From assembly GCF_036323735.1 (NCBI RefSeq), contig NW_026947402.1, positions 1 through 64,000 of the forward strand: a stretch of 64,000 bases of DNA, given 5' to 3'. A program made the translations under genes and the position numbers. The notes under the pieces are model-generated. The model did no database searches. It was given only the letters and a program-made list of their open reading frames with translations, and was not told the origin of the DNA. This DNA comes from Rattus norvegicus. Taxonomy: Eukaryota > Chordata > Mammalia > Rodentia > Muridae. Below, piece by piece: positions 36,641-48,335 of the stretch. Position 1 is the first letter of the stretch. Each line of letters begins with the position of its first letter.

Positions 36641-37550
36641 TAACATCACACAGGATTGATTCTCCATACTTTATGTGCTCACATGTCTCTACCTCTAAGC
36701 CCATGTTGAACAATCCAGTGCATCTATATCTCCAGTGAATCAATTACCGTTTTTCTACCATGATTTTCTGCTGAAGTCATTTTGCAGAAGTCCACTTCCT
36801 AGTGAATATTAAAACAATGGATTTTCTGAAGTTGAGTATGATCCACACACAGGCCTTTCCCACTTCAGCATTTCCAACTTTCAAATGGTGTTCTCAACCT
36901 TTCCCTCCACAAGCACAAAAGTCCGCAGTGGTATGAGGATGCTGTTTGAAAAATCAGATGAAGAGTTTTACCATAGTTGTTCCTCACTGTAGCAATATTA
37001 ATGTAGATGGAAGAGCATATGATAAATTCAGCTCTGTTCACAAACTGGTTAATTGCCAAGAAAATCACAAACAGTTGTGAGTTGATTCTAGTCAGAGTCC
37101 CAGAAAAGTCAAATATGAAATGCAAAATTTCAGAGCTCTTCAAAGACTGTCTATGAAAGAATTTGCTTGCAAAACACTGTCCTAAAATATTTATTCCATT
37201 CACACTTTTATATTTTGCTTTGATGTTTATTAATAATGCAACTGCAGGTCTCTTCTCTGGTCTCCAGTGCGAAGGATTCATTCCTAAAAAAGATGTATCT
37301 GCAGATTACTAAAAAAATAAAAATAAGAATAGATCTTGATTAAAGTTCTGAGTTAAAGATGCAACATCCTATCACAAAGATAATATTAGAAGTAGATTTG
37401 ACATATATGTGTATATATTTTTATTTTTAGTGTCTTCTTGAATCTGTTCGCAAGGATTTTATTGAGAATATGTGTGTATCGGTGTAAATTAGTATGTAAA
37501 CTCAGTCTTCCTCTCTTTCTGTCAGTTGTCAGTAATGGAGTAGAAACACT
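36641..37550. other. Unassigned stretch with a 138-codon minus frame
   Basis: A minus-strand frame (37281-36865) encodes a product with hydrophobic and Cys-containing stretches that I cannot place in any family. It has no splice or promoter support. The rest is AT-rich and unassigned. Confidence 0.35.
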
Positions 37551-39895
37551 TTTTTTTTTCATTTTTATCAAAGTTAATAAAGATTTATTATAGGTACAGG
37601 GACAGAAGATAAAATATTGATTGGGTTTATCTATGTAATTTTTCAATAATAAGTATATCCCAAAATATGGATTTTACCTTTGAGCAAACCTTTTGTATAG
37701 TCCTTAAGGAATGAGATGTGAATGTCTCTGTTGGAAACATGAATATATTATATTATAAATATTATATGTATACAATAATCTATTCCTTTGTTTACATTTC
37801 AAATGTCATTTCCCCAATTGGCCTTTATTTCTTGAATCACACAAGCCATTTTGATCCTCTTAGTTTCTAAGGTGGTGCTCCCCCATCTACATGCCCACTT
37901 CCACTTTAGTCCTCTACCATCTCCCTTCTCTGGGATATGGCATCTCCACAGGACCAATTGACTCCCTTCCCAGAAATGGAAGATGAGGCAGTAGTCTTCT
38001 CCATATGCTCTACAATCTATGTAGCAGAAGCCATCTACTGGCACAAATATACACTTGTTTGTGCTAAATTTCCTGAGACTCTGAAGGGTAAACTTTATTG
38101 ATAGTGTTGTTCTTCATATTGGGTTCCAATCCCCTTCAGATCCTTCAGGCAATCCACTAGCCATGCTTTTCTGGCTCTCAGTTTCTGTCAAATGGTTATG
38201 TGTATGTGAATCTGTCACCATCCGGTAATGGCAGAGCCCCTCAGATGACAGACATATTAGGGTCTCATCTGCAAGCACATCTTGATATCAGGAGTCATCG
38301 GAGGATTTGGAGTCTGTGGATGAAATTGTTCTTCTAGTCTGGTGGTCTCTGGATTGCCTTTCCTTCAGTCTCTGCTCCTTTTTTTTCTTTGCATTTTTTT
38401 TTCATTTTGGACATTTATAAGTTAAAGATTTTGAAATGTGTGGGCATCACCTTCTCTTCACAGGTGGGCATGTCTAGCTACAGGAGGTAGTCTCTTGTGG
38501 TTCTATCTCTTTGCTGCTTACTATCTCAACTACCATAGTCCCAGTAAATTTATGGAACCCTCTTGCATCCCTGGCATCTGTGACTTTCCTGGAAATGCCC
38601 AAGTTCAACACCCACCACTGATGCTTAGTGTTATTTATTCCAAGTTCCTGTAGATTTCTCTTTTGTCTTTATATTGTTTCTACACTCCCAATTTTGTCCA
38701 CTCTTCTCTACTTCTAGCAAGGTCCCTCCACTCCTCTCTCTTTTATTATCATTTTGCTCTCAATTCTAAGTCGGTTGCAAGAATCTGCAGTATGGCCTTC
38801 TAACATTTTAACTTCCATGTGATAAATGATTTGTGTATTGGGTATACTGATCTTTTCGGCTAACATCCACTTCTCACTAAGTACATCCCATGTTATGTCC
38901 TTTTCGATCTCTGTTTCTTCACTAATTTCCAGGTCCATCCCTTTGCCTACAAAGTTCTTGGTTTCCTCATTTTTAATACCGAGTAGTATTTCTTTGTTTA
39001 AATATAGCACACTTTCTGTATTTATTCCTAAGTTGAGTTGACGTATATCATGACTGTTTGCAGCATTTAACTTATATAAGTAAGGCTGCCCTGAACATGT
39101 TCAACCACTTGTCACTGTTATATGTGGATCATATTTTAGTATTTGCGTTGAAGTGATTGGTAAAGCCGGGTCTTCAGGCAATGCTATTTGCAATATTCTC
39201 TGAACCTCCACATTGATATCCAAAGTGGCTATACATATACAAATCCCACCAGCAGTGGAGGAGTGTTCCATTTTCTCAACATCATAGCCTACTCTGCTAC
39301 TGCATTAGTTTTTTGTCTTAGTCACACTGATTGGTGTAATGTAGACTCTCAAGTTCATTTCAGTTTGTATTTTTCTGATAACTAAGGATTTCGAAGATTT
39401 CTTGAAATGTTTCTCAGCTACTGAGATACATCAGTTCAGAATTCTTGTTTTAGCTCTCTAACCCAGTTTAAAAGTTGGGTTACTTTGTTGTGTGGGAGTT
39501 TACATTTCTGAATTATTTCTATATTTATTATTATGGCACTTTACCAGATATGGGGTTGGTTAAAATCTTTTCCAAATGTGTAGATTTCTGTTTTATCCTA
39601 TTGGCAGTGAACTTTGCATTAACAAAAATTTTAAGATTGTTTAAATTTCATATATTGACTGGTGATCTAGGAGCCTGAACCTTTGGTATTTTGTTCTGTA
39701 AACTTTCTCCTGGCAAATGTGTTTTAGGCACTTTCTGACATTTTCCCTTCTGTTGGTTTCTGCATATATGGTTTTATATAGATTTCCTTGATACACTTGG
39801 ACGCGAACTTTTAAGAAAGAGATAGAAATGGATCAATTGGCACTCAGCTATATCCAGACCAACAGTTAGGTAGCATCCTTTCTTAAAATGCTTTC
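37551..39895 (-). mobile_element. Lx-type L1 fragment with extra 3' tail
   Basis: On the minus strand: degraded ORF2 C-terminal region (about 39895-39010), an Lx-type 3' UTR (to about 37790), then about 230 bases that do not look like L1 and end at an A run (T run 37551-37560). An AATAAA-type signal lies about 20-25 bases before the run. The whole right-to-left order to 37551 is matched by the copy at 58757-60232. ORF2 is heavily mutated. The 5' end abuts an oppositely oriented L1 near 39900. Confidence 0.8.
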
Positions 39896-39904
39896 TGTTA
39901 TGTA

Positions 39905-41130
39905 CAACATACTTAGTCATCAGGTAAATGCACATCAAAACAACCCTGAGATTCCACCTCACATCAGTCAGAATGGCTAAGATCAAAAACTCAGGTGATA
40001 GCAGATGCTGGAGAGGATGTGGAGAAAGAGGAACATTCCTCCATTTTTGTTGGGATTGCAAACTAGTACAACCTCTTTGAAAATCTGTCCTGAGTTTCCT
40101 CAGAAATTAGACATTGCACTGCCTGAGGACCCAGCTATACCTCCCCTGGGCATATACCCAAAAGATGATCCAACATACAACAAACATACATGTTACACTT
40201 TGTTCATATCAGCCTTATTCATAATATTCAGAAGCTGTAAAGAACCCAGATGCCCTTCATCAGAGGAATGGATACAGAAAATGACATATATTTACACAAA
40301 GTACTACTACTCAGCTATCAAAAACAATGAGTACATGAAATTCATAGTAAAATAGATGGACCTAGAAAATAATCATCTGGTGTGATCTTTCCAATCACAG
40401 AAAACACACAAAGTATGGATTCATTGATAGGTCGATATTAGCCCAAATGCTCAAATTTCCTAACATACAATGCACCGAACACATGAAACACAAGGAGGGC
40501 CAAAATGCAGATGATTCACTCCTTCCTTATATTTAGAGTAACTAAAATATAAATAATAGGTGTAGGTAGGCATTGTTTTAAGGAGACTGAAGGAATGGCC
40601 ATTCAGAGTTTGCTGGACATGTTCCCCCATATATATATACCCAAACTTGAAAAGATTGATGAAGCTAAGCATTGCATGCTGGCAGGAACTGTATATAGAT
40701 CCCTCCAGAGAGACACAGCTAGAGCATGTGAAACACAGAGACAAATGCCAGCAGCAAATCACTGAACTAAGCATAGGACCACCTTTGGAGGAATTAAAGG
40801 AAGGACTGAAGAGGCTAAGAGACTTACAACCTCAAAGAAAATACTGCCAGCCAACTAGATCTTTCAGGTACTAAATCACAACCCAACTCCATATGTAGCA
40901 GTGAATAGCCTTGTTGGGGCACCATTGTGACGCTCTTGGTCCTAATAAGATTGGACCCTTCATGTAGAGGAAAGTACGGTCGGGTGCTTTAAGGATAGGA
41001 ATGGATGTGGAGGGTACAACCACATTATAGAAGGGGAGAAGGAGAGGTTCGGGCTGATGGCCTGGAACCACAGAAAAAAATAAAATATGAAATGTAAATA
41101 GTAAATACCAAATTTAATAAAAATGGGAAA
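39905..41130 (+). mobile_element. Old L1 fragment (ORF2 C-terminus plus 3' UTR)
   Basis: The + strand begins in the ORF2 C-terminal domain. A 116-codon piece (40005-40355) carries the late ORF2 wording, with ALFIIFRSCKEPRCPSSEEW near its end. A 3' UTR follows, ending in an A-rich segment near 41080-41130. Decayed and 5'-truncated. Confidence 0.88.
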
Positions 41131-43230
41131 AATTGTAATCTTAAACGTCAAAAATTTTACTCTTAAATAAATATAGCTTTTGAGATTTTAAAACATTTAT
41201 TTCCTATGGAGATGAATATTGTTTATACACATGGAATACAAGTGCTCAGCACTATATTAGCTAGTTATATGGAGCCTCAGAAATGAACTCTGATGTTCTA
41301 GAAATATCTTTCAGTATAATTTTAAAAAGTTTTTGAATTATTTCAACATTTATCTGATACTTCTTTATTATGTCCAATTGCTGTTAAAAAGATACAGAAA
41401 AGTACTTATTCTTTTTACAAACGTTGTTACACATATTCCAGCACTGACTCAATATGAATTAGGGGGGATATTATAAGGTATTATTAACCTACTGTCTTCC
41501 TGTAAAAGTAAATTCTGTAAGCAATTATTTATTGGATCTTGATTTTTTTATTGTATGAAATATCAAAATCTACATTGACATGCCATTATCATTTACTTAA
41601 ACTATTAATTTAATCGATTGTAATATGGACCACATGTAGTGCACCATAGGAGAAATGTAAGGATTGCTGTAAATCGTACTGTCTCCTCTTTGTTAAGCTT
41701 GGTATGTATCAAAATCAGAAAGGTATAGTGACTCATATTGACATGTAAAAATGATGTAATTACATATGGTGTCCTCTGCGGTGAAAATGATAAGCAAGCT
41801 TAGTATTTAAGATTTTAAATATTTAATCGAATCAAAGTTATGTTAGATTGCTTTTAATGGTAATCTTCTGAGGAGATAATTGGGCCTTAGTAACCAATGC
41901 CCCCAAATATGATACACTCCTCTGCTTATTATTTCAAATTAATAATACCTGGAGTAGGCAAATGCTGTATGAAGTTTCATCCACTATACCCCTGTTTAGA
42001 GATTGGATATGTCAGAGATGAAAAGGGTTATCTTCGGTTCGTTATTGAATTTTATTTAATTAAATGAATGTTTTCAAAAAGAAACATTAAAGAATATACA
42101 CATACATGAACAGATTTTTGTCAAAGGTTATTGTTAATGTTCTCACACTGTGTAATTTCGCTATAGGGTCGTGCAATATTGTTAATGTATCTGAGGCATT
42201 CATCCCATTAAAACGTCCAATAATGTTCAGCATGTTCAAATTACCAACATCCATATTGAAACCTGTACCAACTTTTAACTTCATTTCCTTTTCTGCTCTT
42301 TTACAATTTGATGCCATTTTTCTAGTATTTACCATGTATTTATAAATTAACCTGTTTCTGTAACCCACTCAGAATCACTTGTGTATATTCTTCAACAACT
42401 TTCACTCAATATGAAAGTTCAGGTCTTTTACCCTTTTTGTTTACAATTGAATGAAGCACTTCCCTGCACAAGGTCTTCTTCTACAACTCTGGGTTCTCTT
42501 CCAGAAGTGTTCTTCCTATGATTCCTTTCACATAGCCAGGTTTCTGTTTTAGGTCTGAGTAGAGCTAGAACTTTGTAACAACTTTGTTTTTCCTGTCTAA
42601 AGTTTCAATGGAAAAAAAAAACTCTTGGTACATAATTTATTAGGGGAAAATAGATCATTTTATTTTCTCAAATAAAGAGAAACTATAAAATGGTTGATGT
42701 TGAAAATGGTACTTGAAAGAGAGAAGGGGATAGTGATCACATTGGTGACAGAGAAATAATAGTTATCTGTAAGAGAACAATGGTATTAAAGATAAAAAAT
42801 GATGGATCATGATTAATTTTCATGAGAGCACATGAGGATTTGTTAGAGACTTAAACATTGTGATAGGATTTGAGGTAGAATGCAGAGCAGGGTGGAAAGT
42901 AACGAAGATTTTAACTTGGAGACAAAGTTTGAAGTTTTCCATTTAAGTAACAAAGACAAGATGATGGGATAATTTAACAGATTAATGTAAAGGAAGTTAA
43001 GTATTTAATGTCTCTTAATTACCGGAGAGGATATTTCAAATAGACATTATATTTTAAATATTATGGCTGATAAATCTCCCTTTAGGTATTAAAATATGAA
43101 CGTAATTCACATTTAAAATTTTGCTTCATATAGGAAGATATTTTCACATTTTAATACTAGTTATTTCATGATCGATGATTCTGAGTATGTGATATTTGTC
43201 TACTTTTCATCTGTGATCTTTCATCTTTGT
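41131..43230. other. AT-rich unique stretch, no gene seen
   Basis: No recognised repeat. Overlapping short frames at 42087-42368 on both strands have no coding-like support. Confidence 0.5.
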
Positions 43231-43232
43231 AA

Positions 43233-43276
43233 CTATGTATGTATGTATGTATATATGTATGTATGTATCTAGTTAT

Positions 43277-43312
<36 letters not shown>
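43233..43312 (+). repeat. (GTAT)n(CTAT)n microsatellite
   Basis: About eight GTAT-type units, slightly interrupted, followed by about ten CTAT units. Confidence 0.95.
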
Positions 43313-43644
43313 TGCTCTGATCTATCACATATAGCAATCCATTTGTTTTATTTTCTACCTTACATAGGTCTAGAATCCTGAAATTATATCACATGCTGGA
43401 AAAACTAATGAGATATGTCACATGCTAAAACATATGTACAGTGACATTAATAAATTAAGTCTTAGTGTTTTTATCAAATAGATAAGGAAATTTGATAGTA
43501 TAATAATTAATCACCTACATTGAATCTATTTTCTGAACAGTGATTTTAAAATGAATCAAATTTATAGAGCAGGTTTTAAAATTCTTGAGTGCTAATGTAT
43601 TTAGCAATAAAGTTTCATAAAATTAGAAAATAGAGTTCATTTTT
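43313..43644. other. AT-rich stretch, no gene seen
   Basis: No recognised repeat or gene. Confidence 0.5.
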
Positions 43645-43852
43645 ATGTTACATATTTATATGTATATACATGTACATACACACATACAGACAAATATATC
43701 TATATATATACATATATATATATACATATTTTAACTGTGTCAACATACACATATATATGTATATACACATACACACATGTATATGACATATACATATGTC
43801 CTGATGTACACATACATATATAGACATATATACACATATACATATATCCATA
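43645..43852 (+). repeat. Imperfect (TATACA/CATATA)n low-complexity tract
   Basis: About 200 bases of imperfect alternating purine-pyrimidine TATA/CACA units. The minus-strand frame across it encodes only I/Y/M/C-rich low-complexity sequence and is not a gene. Confidence 0.9.
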
Positions 43853-44572
43853 CATGCTTTTTCAAAGTAAAGACCTTGCTTTTAGAAGAATTTGCCTAGG
43901 CATGACATATATGGTTTAGCCAAAGAAGAGAAAAATGTTGTTATTTCTAAATGACTCTGTGTGAGTAATCATTTTTTTTTGTTTAACATGATGATTGTTT
44001 AGCGATCTGACTTCCATGTACTTGGGGATTGGTATGATGTCCTTTGCTTCTCTAATTCACTCATACACTTACTCCAGAAATAAGTGATTCCTTATTATGT
44101 TTCCAGTACAAATCTAGAAAATAGACTTATAAAAATATATTTGTAGTTTCTGCTTTCCTTCAAGGGCTTCACCATCTAGTGAATATATAATCAAATATCA
44201 TTGTTTATTAAATATATAATCTGCACAATTTTCTTCCTATATATATCATTTTGATCCTCCAAAAATTCATTTAGTTATCAGTCCACTTCTTTTTTTAAAT
44301 ACTAGAAACAACAGTGTGAAAAATTCCTCTTTAAAATAAGATATAATGAAGTTAAAATTCAAGTTCCCATAATATATTGCTCCAAGTCATTTTTAAAAAT
44401 GTATTATACTTGATGCCTTAAGTCACCAAGTTCAATAAATTGTAACTATTTTGTTAGTAAAATATAAAACAAAATAAAATCTAAGGGAAATATATTAATA
44501 AGATACAATTACAAATTGTTTATCCACTAACATATTCCCTTCTATATCTTTACATTTAATATAGAACTAGAG
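43853..44572. other. AT-rich stretch, no gene seen
   Basis: No recognised repeat or gene. Confidence 0.5.
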
Positions 44573-44660
44573 GATTGGGGATTTAGCTCAGTGGTAGAGT
44601 GCTTGCCAAGCAAGCACAAGGCCCTGGGTTTGGTTCTCACCTCTGGAATAAAAAAAAAAT
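44573..44660 (+). mobile_element. ID SINE
   Basis: ID body with an intact A box (TAGCTCAGTGG near 44584-44594) and a mutated B box, ending in an A run at about 44650-44659. Only an imperfect flanking repeat (ATAGAACTAG against ATAGAATGAG) is seen, so the insertion is older than the one at 45.7 kb. Confidence 0.92.
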
Positions 44661-45655
44661 AGAATGAGAAAATAATTAAAACCCCTAACACAACTTCCTA
44701 CAACCCTGGGATCAATGTTTGGAAATGGAATGTTCGAGATGAAAAGTGAAAAAAAAAAGTGAAAGTATGTGACCCTGCTAGTAGATGCTTGAAAAAACAT
44801 GTATACTTAGGTTGATGTTCTAAAATATAAACCTGACTTATCCCTACAACTAGATGGTGTGTGCTTTTGGCCAAACAGAACAGGAAAATTAACAGATGAG
44901 CTCCATGTCTGACACACTTTTTTTGTAAATTTGCTTGAAATCATAGTTTTGATAATTATCATCTTAACCAAAGACAGCATTAGGCTTACATACTCACAAG
45001 CGCCTTGTATTCACCTTTTGTTAACTAACTGTATTTTATTTCATACAAGAGTAAGAATAAGTAACTGCTATTGAGGTGGTTTCAAGGGTTTGTAGTACCA
45101 TTACAGCTCATAAGTTGTAAGTGTTTTTAAACTTTTTTATAGGAAACATGGTCAAAGCATGTACTCTGTCTTAATTTTTCTCATCTGATCACATATTGGA
45201 TTACCCATTTCAACATTAGCTGCAATAGCTGTAAATGATTGGAATGATCTCTATCCCACTGAGGAGAAAATCATGTACAGAATTACTCAGCTACAGTAAT
45301 ATATTTGTAGCAGCAGCAAAAGTTTCAAATACCTTATATTTTTCAAGGAAAAGTTGACTATACAGACTATGGCAAACACTTAAAGCAGCAGCAGCAATGT
45401 TTCTGACTCCTGAGTCTCTGCTGATCTTCAATTCCCTGAGAGCGGCACAGCATATAACTTCTCTCTTTCCAGGTTACTGACAGAAGCCTGGTTGTTTCTA
45501 GTATGTTGTGCAACTGCTGTTATTTCCTGTTTGTTATGACAACTCTACAAAACTGGACTACTAGTGTATTCATGAAATACTTTCTATTGGAACAGACTGC
45601 CTCTGCTAAACTGTGAACTGATATTCTGCTTTCCAGACAACACAGATGGGAGTTG
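44661..45655. other. Unique stretch, no gene seen
   Basis: No recognised repeat or gene between the two ID elements. The base composition is less AT-rich towards the right end. Confidence 0.45.
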
Positions 45656-45672
45656 CTCCAGTGAACCTTTCT

Positions 45673-45775
45673 TTCTTTTTTTTTTCTTTTTTCTTTTTCT
45701 TTGGAGCTGGGGACCGAACCCAGGGCCTTGTGCTCGCTAGGCAAGTGCTCTACTGCTGAGCTAAATCCCCAACCC
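45673..45775 (-). mobile_element. ID SINE with perfect target-site duplication
   Basis: Minus-strand ID element with A and B boxes and an A-rich tail (T/C run at 45673-45703). The 17-base string CTCCAGTGAACCTTTCT flanks it exactly at 45656-45672 and 45776-45792. The perfect duplication and near-consensus body suggest a recent insertion. Confidence 0.96.
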
Positions 45776-45792
45776 CTCCAGTGAACCTTTCT

Positions 45793-46689
45793 AAGCAGGG
45801 CCACCAGCACACCCATCAAAGCCCCCCATTCTTTCTTTTGCCTTGTGTGGGTGGAGGGCTATAAAGGAGGGTAAAGCTTTTAAGAGTCATCATCAAACAT
45901 AGATATGTGGAAAAAAATAAAGTATAATTTGAAGAGTTATCAGCTGTGGGCTTTCCTTGGAGTGGAATATTACTCAGGCATTTGATGTATGCTGCATGGC
46001 AGGACCCTGAGGATACCAAGTTACTACAAAATGGCTGGGATTCTCTGGTTCTGTATGTATCAGTGAATATAAAATTATCATAAGTAGTGGCAAGAAACAG
46101 TAGGTTTGAGGTCTGGTGGAGGGAGAACAAAGATGGTTCCTGTGTGCAAAATCCATGGCATCTCAGCTTCATAAATTCAAATAAAGCTGGGTTAGAGAGG
46201 GAGTGACAGACACACACCAGACATGCTGTGCACTATACCAATAATAGCAAAGAGCTAACTTTTCTGCTGTATATATTTTGATTTCAAACCAAACCAAAGA
46301 AAACAAACAAACAAAAAAAAAAACAAAGAACTATGAGTGTGAATAAAGATTCACTGGAAGAACTTTGTCGGAGGCTCTCAATATTCAACACTAAATAAAT
46401 AATCTAAAATCAATGATGACCCACTCACTCATGGAGCTGGGCACAAAGTAAACTTGGCGATAATATTTTGAAACTGCATTGAATCCCATGGTAAGTGTTC
46501 ATTGTGCAATATGTTGAAAATATTTGCACGCTATTTTTTTTTCAGTCGGTACAAGTTTTTAGTCATTTGTGTGAACATTCAGCTTCCTGAGGTCCAGGCT
46601 CTCTAACCATTGTATTCCTGCTGCAAGGACAGCACTGACAGCAGTGAATCATAATGAGCTCTTGTCCAGTTACAGAAGAAGGAATTGAG
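45793..46689. other. Unique stretch, no gene seen
   Basis: A 133-codon minus frame (46217-45816) is present but has no recognisable domain. A short AAAC-rich run lies near 46290-46325. No gene is called. Confidence 0.4.
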
Positions 46690-46985
46690 GGACTAAACTA
46701 CAAATCAAAGAGTTCACAGGTAGGGATCCATGGCTCCAGCCACATATATAGAAGAGGATGGCATTGTCTGGCATCAATAGGAGGAAATGCCTTGTCCTAT
46801 AAAGTCTGGTTTTTCTAGTGTAGGGGATGCCAGAATGTTGAGGTGTGAATATGCAGGCATGATTGGTAGCAATCTCAAAGAAGCAGGGGGAGGGTGGATG
46901 GAAGAGACGGGAACCAGAAAAGGGTATAAAATTTGAAATGTAAATACATAAAATATTCAATTAAAAAAGAAGGAAATGAGGTAGA
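46690..46985 (+). mobile_element. Old L1 3' UTR fragment
   Basis: Matches the terminal 250-300 bases of an older murine L1 3' UTR, including the purine-rich GGGGGAGGG segment near 46886 and the A-rich end near 46935-46985. It has no ORF2. Confidence 0.75.
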
Positions 46986-47299
46986 AAGTTACAGGACGCT
47001 TAACTCAAAAGAGTGAGAGAGCTTCTAGATGCTGGTATAAGTCAAAGATTAAAGCATTTTAGTTATGTATGAAAGGCAAGGGTCAGGAGACTATAGCATT
47101 TTATGTTTTTCAAGAAAAATCATTGAAATAATAGTTCCATTTCTTATATGAACACAGAAATTTTGCAGCCATCTTTGTTTGATGGGGCCTGTTGTACCTC
47201 CCCTTGATCAGAGGGGTCTTCTCCAACAAATTTTGGAGGAGAATTGGAAAGATTGGAGAACTGTAAGATAGGGAATGAACATTTGAAACTCCTTTGGAA

Positions 47300-48335
47300 A
47301 CTCTGTGGGACAGAAAGCTGATCACACAGAAGACTGGGCAATACTGAGACCTCAGGGAAGGAGAGACTGCCAATTCTGCCCACCCGGGCCCACATCCCTT
47401 GCCACAGACGAAACTGCAGAGTGTGTCTGAACGCATGAATATAGGAGCAGTCAAGCTGCAGGATTCCTGCATTCCAAACTGCACCTGGATCTGAATTGGT
47501 CCAAAAAGCATTCTACACCCAAATCTCTTGTGGGGTGGGGAAGACTTATACCATCAGAGGGGCAGAAACCCCTGAAAACTCTTCTCACATTCCTGACTCA
47601 AGAAAAAAACACCTAGTTCCATCTGGGCCTCCTGTTCATAGGGACTTAGGAACAGTAGGGGCAGGACATTTCTGATTGCGGCTCTCATAGAAACCTGAAA
47701 GTCAACCGGAGGAGCGACATCAGACCTGAGACCAGAGGTGAATCAAACTTTTCTGCTCTAAGTGACCTGACTGGTGGACTCAGGACAAGCAAAGGCAGAA
47801 ATCCTCTGGGACCAGGAACTTCCGGTTTCTAGCTGGCTCCTGAACCTCGTGATCCCAGCGCAGAGCTCCCTGCTCCTAGATGCAGAGACAGAATGCTGAT
47901 CACCCAGGAGTGTGGACAATACTGAGCCTACAAGAAACTGAGACTTCCAGGTCTGCGCACCGTTATACACATCTCTGGCCCAAGACAAAACAGCATAGTG
48001 CTTCTGGCCCAGGAATATAGCGGAGTAAAACTGCAGGACCACCATGTTCCAGACTGTGCCTGGATCCGAATTGACCTGATCAAACAGCTCCCTGCACCCA
48101 AAAGCTGATGGTGGGGGGAATAGAACACTCCTGGGAAACCAGAGGAGACAATTCTCTGCCCAGATTCCTGACTCAACAGGAAAACACCTTGTGCCATTTG
48201 TGCATCCCCCCCTCCCACAGAGGAACATAGGAGACGTAGGTGCAGGTCCTTCTGATTCCTACCCACAGGGACAGCTGAAAGCCAGTGGACAGGAAAACTA
48301 TCCACCTGAAAGGAGAAAACTCTGTTCCCATAACA
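47300..48335 (+). promoter_or_regulatory. L1 5' UTR with two related modules
   Basis: Two stretches, about 47310-47520 and 47895-48125, share an ordered set of words (for example a CTGATCAC-CAG segment, ACTGCAGGA and a CTGGATC-GAATTG segment) at a spacing of about 585 bases. This fits the roughly 600-base repeated 5' modules known for rat L1. In L1 this region acts as the internal promoter. Confidence 0.7.

Noticed and set aside
36865..37281. 138-codon minus frame considered as a receptor or enzyme fragment
   Set aside because: I could not match any family motif, so I did not assign a function.
43648..43851. 67-codon minus frame rich in I, Y, M and C
   Set aside because: Translation of a TATA/CACA low-complexity tract.
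47164..47175. GCCATCTT, resembling a YY1 site at an L1 5' end
   Set aside because: A single short match, in an uncertain part of the 5' UTR and a pattern best known from primate L1.
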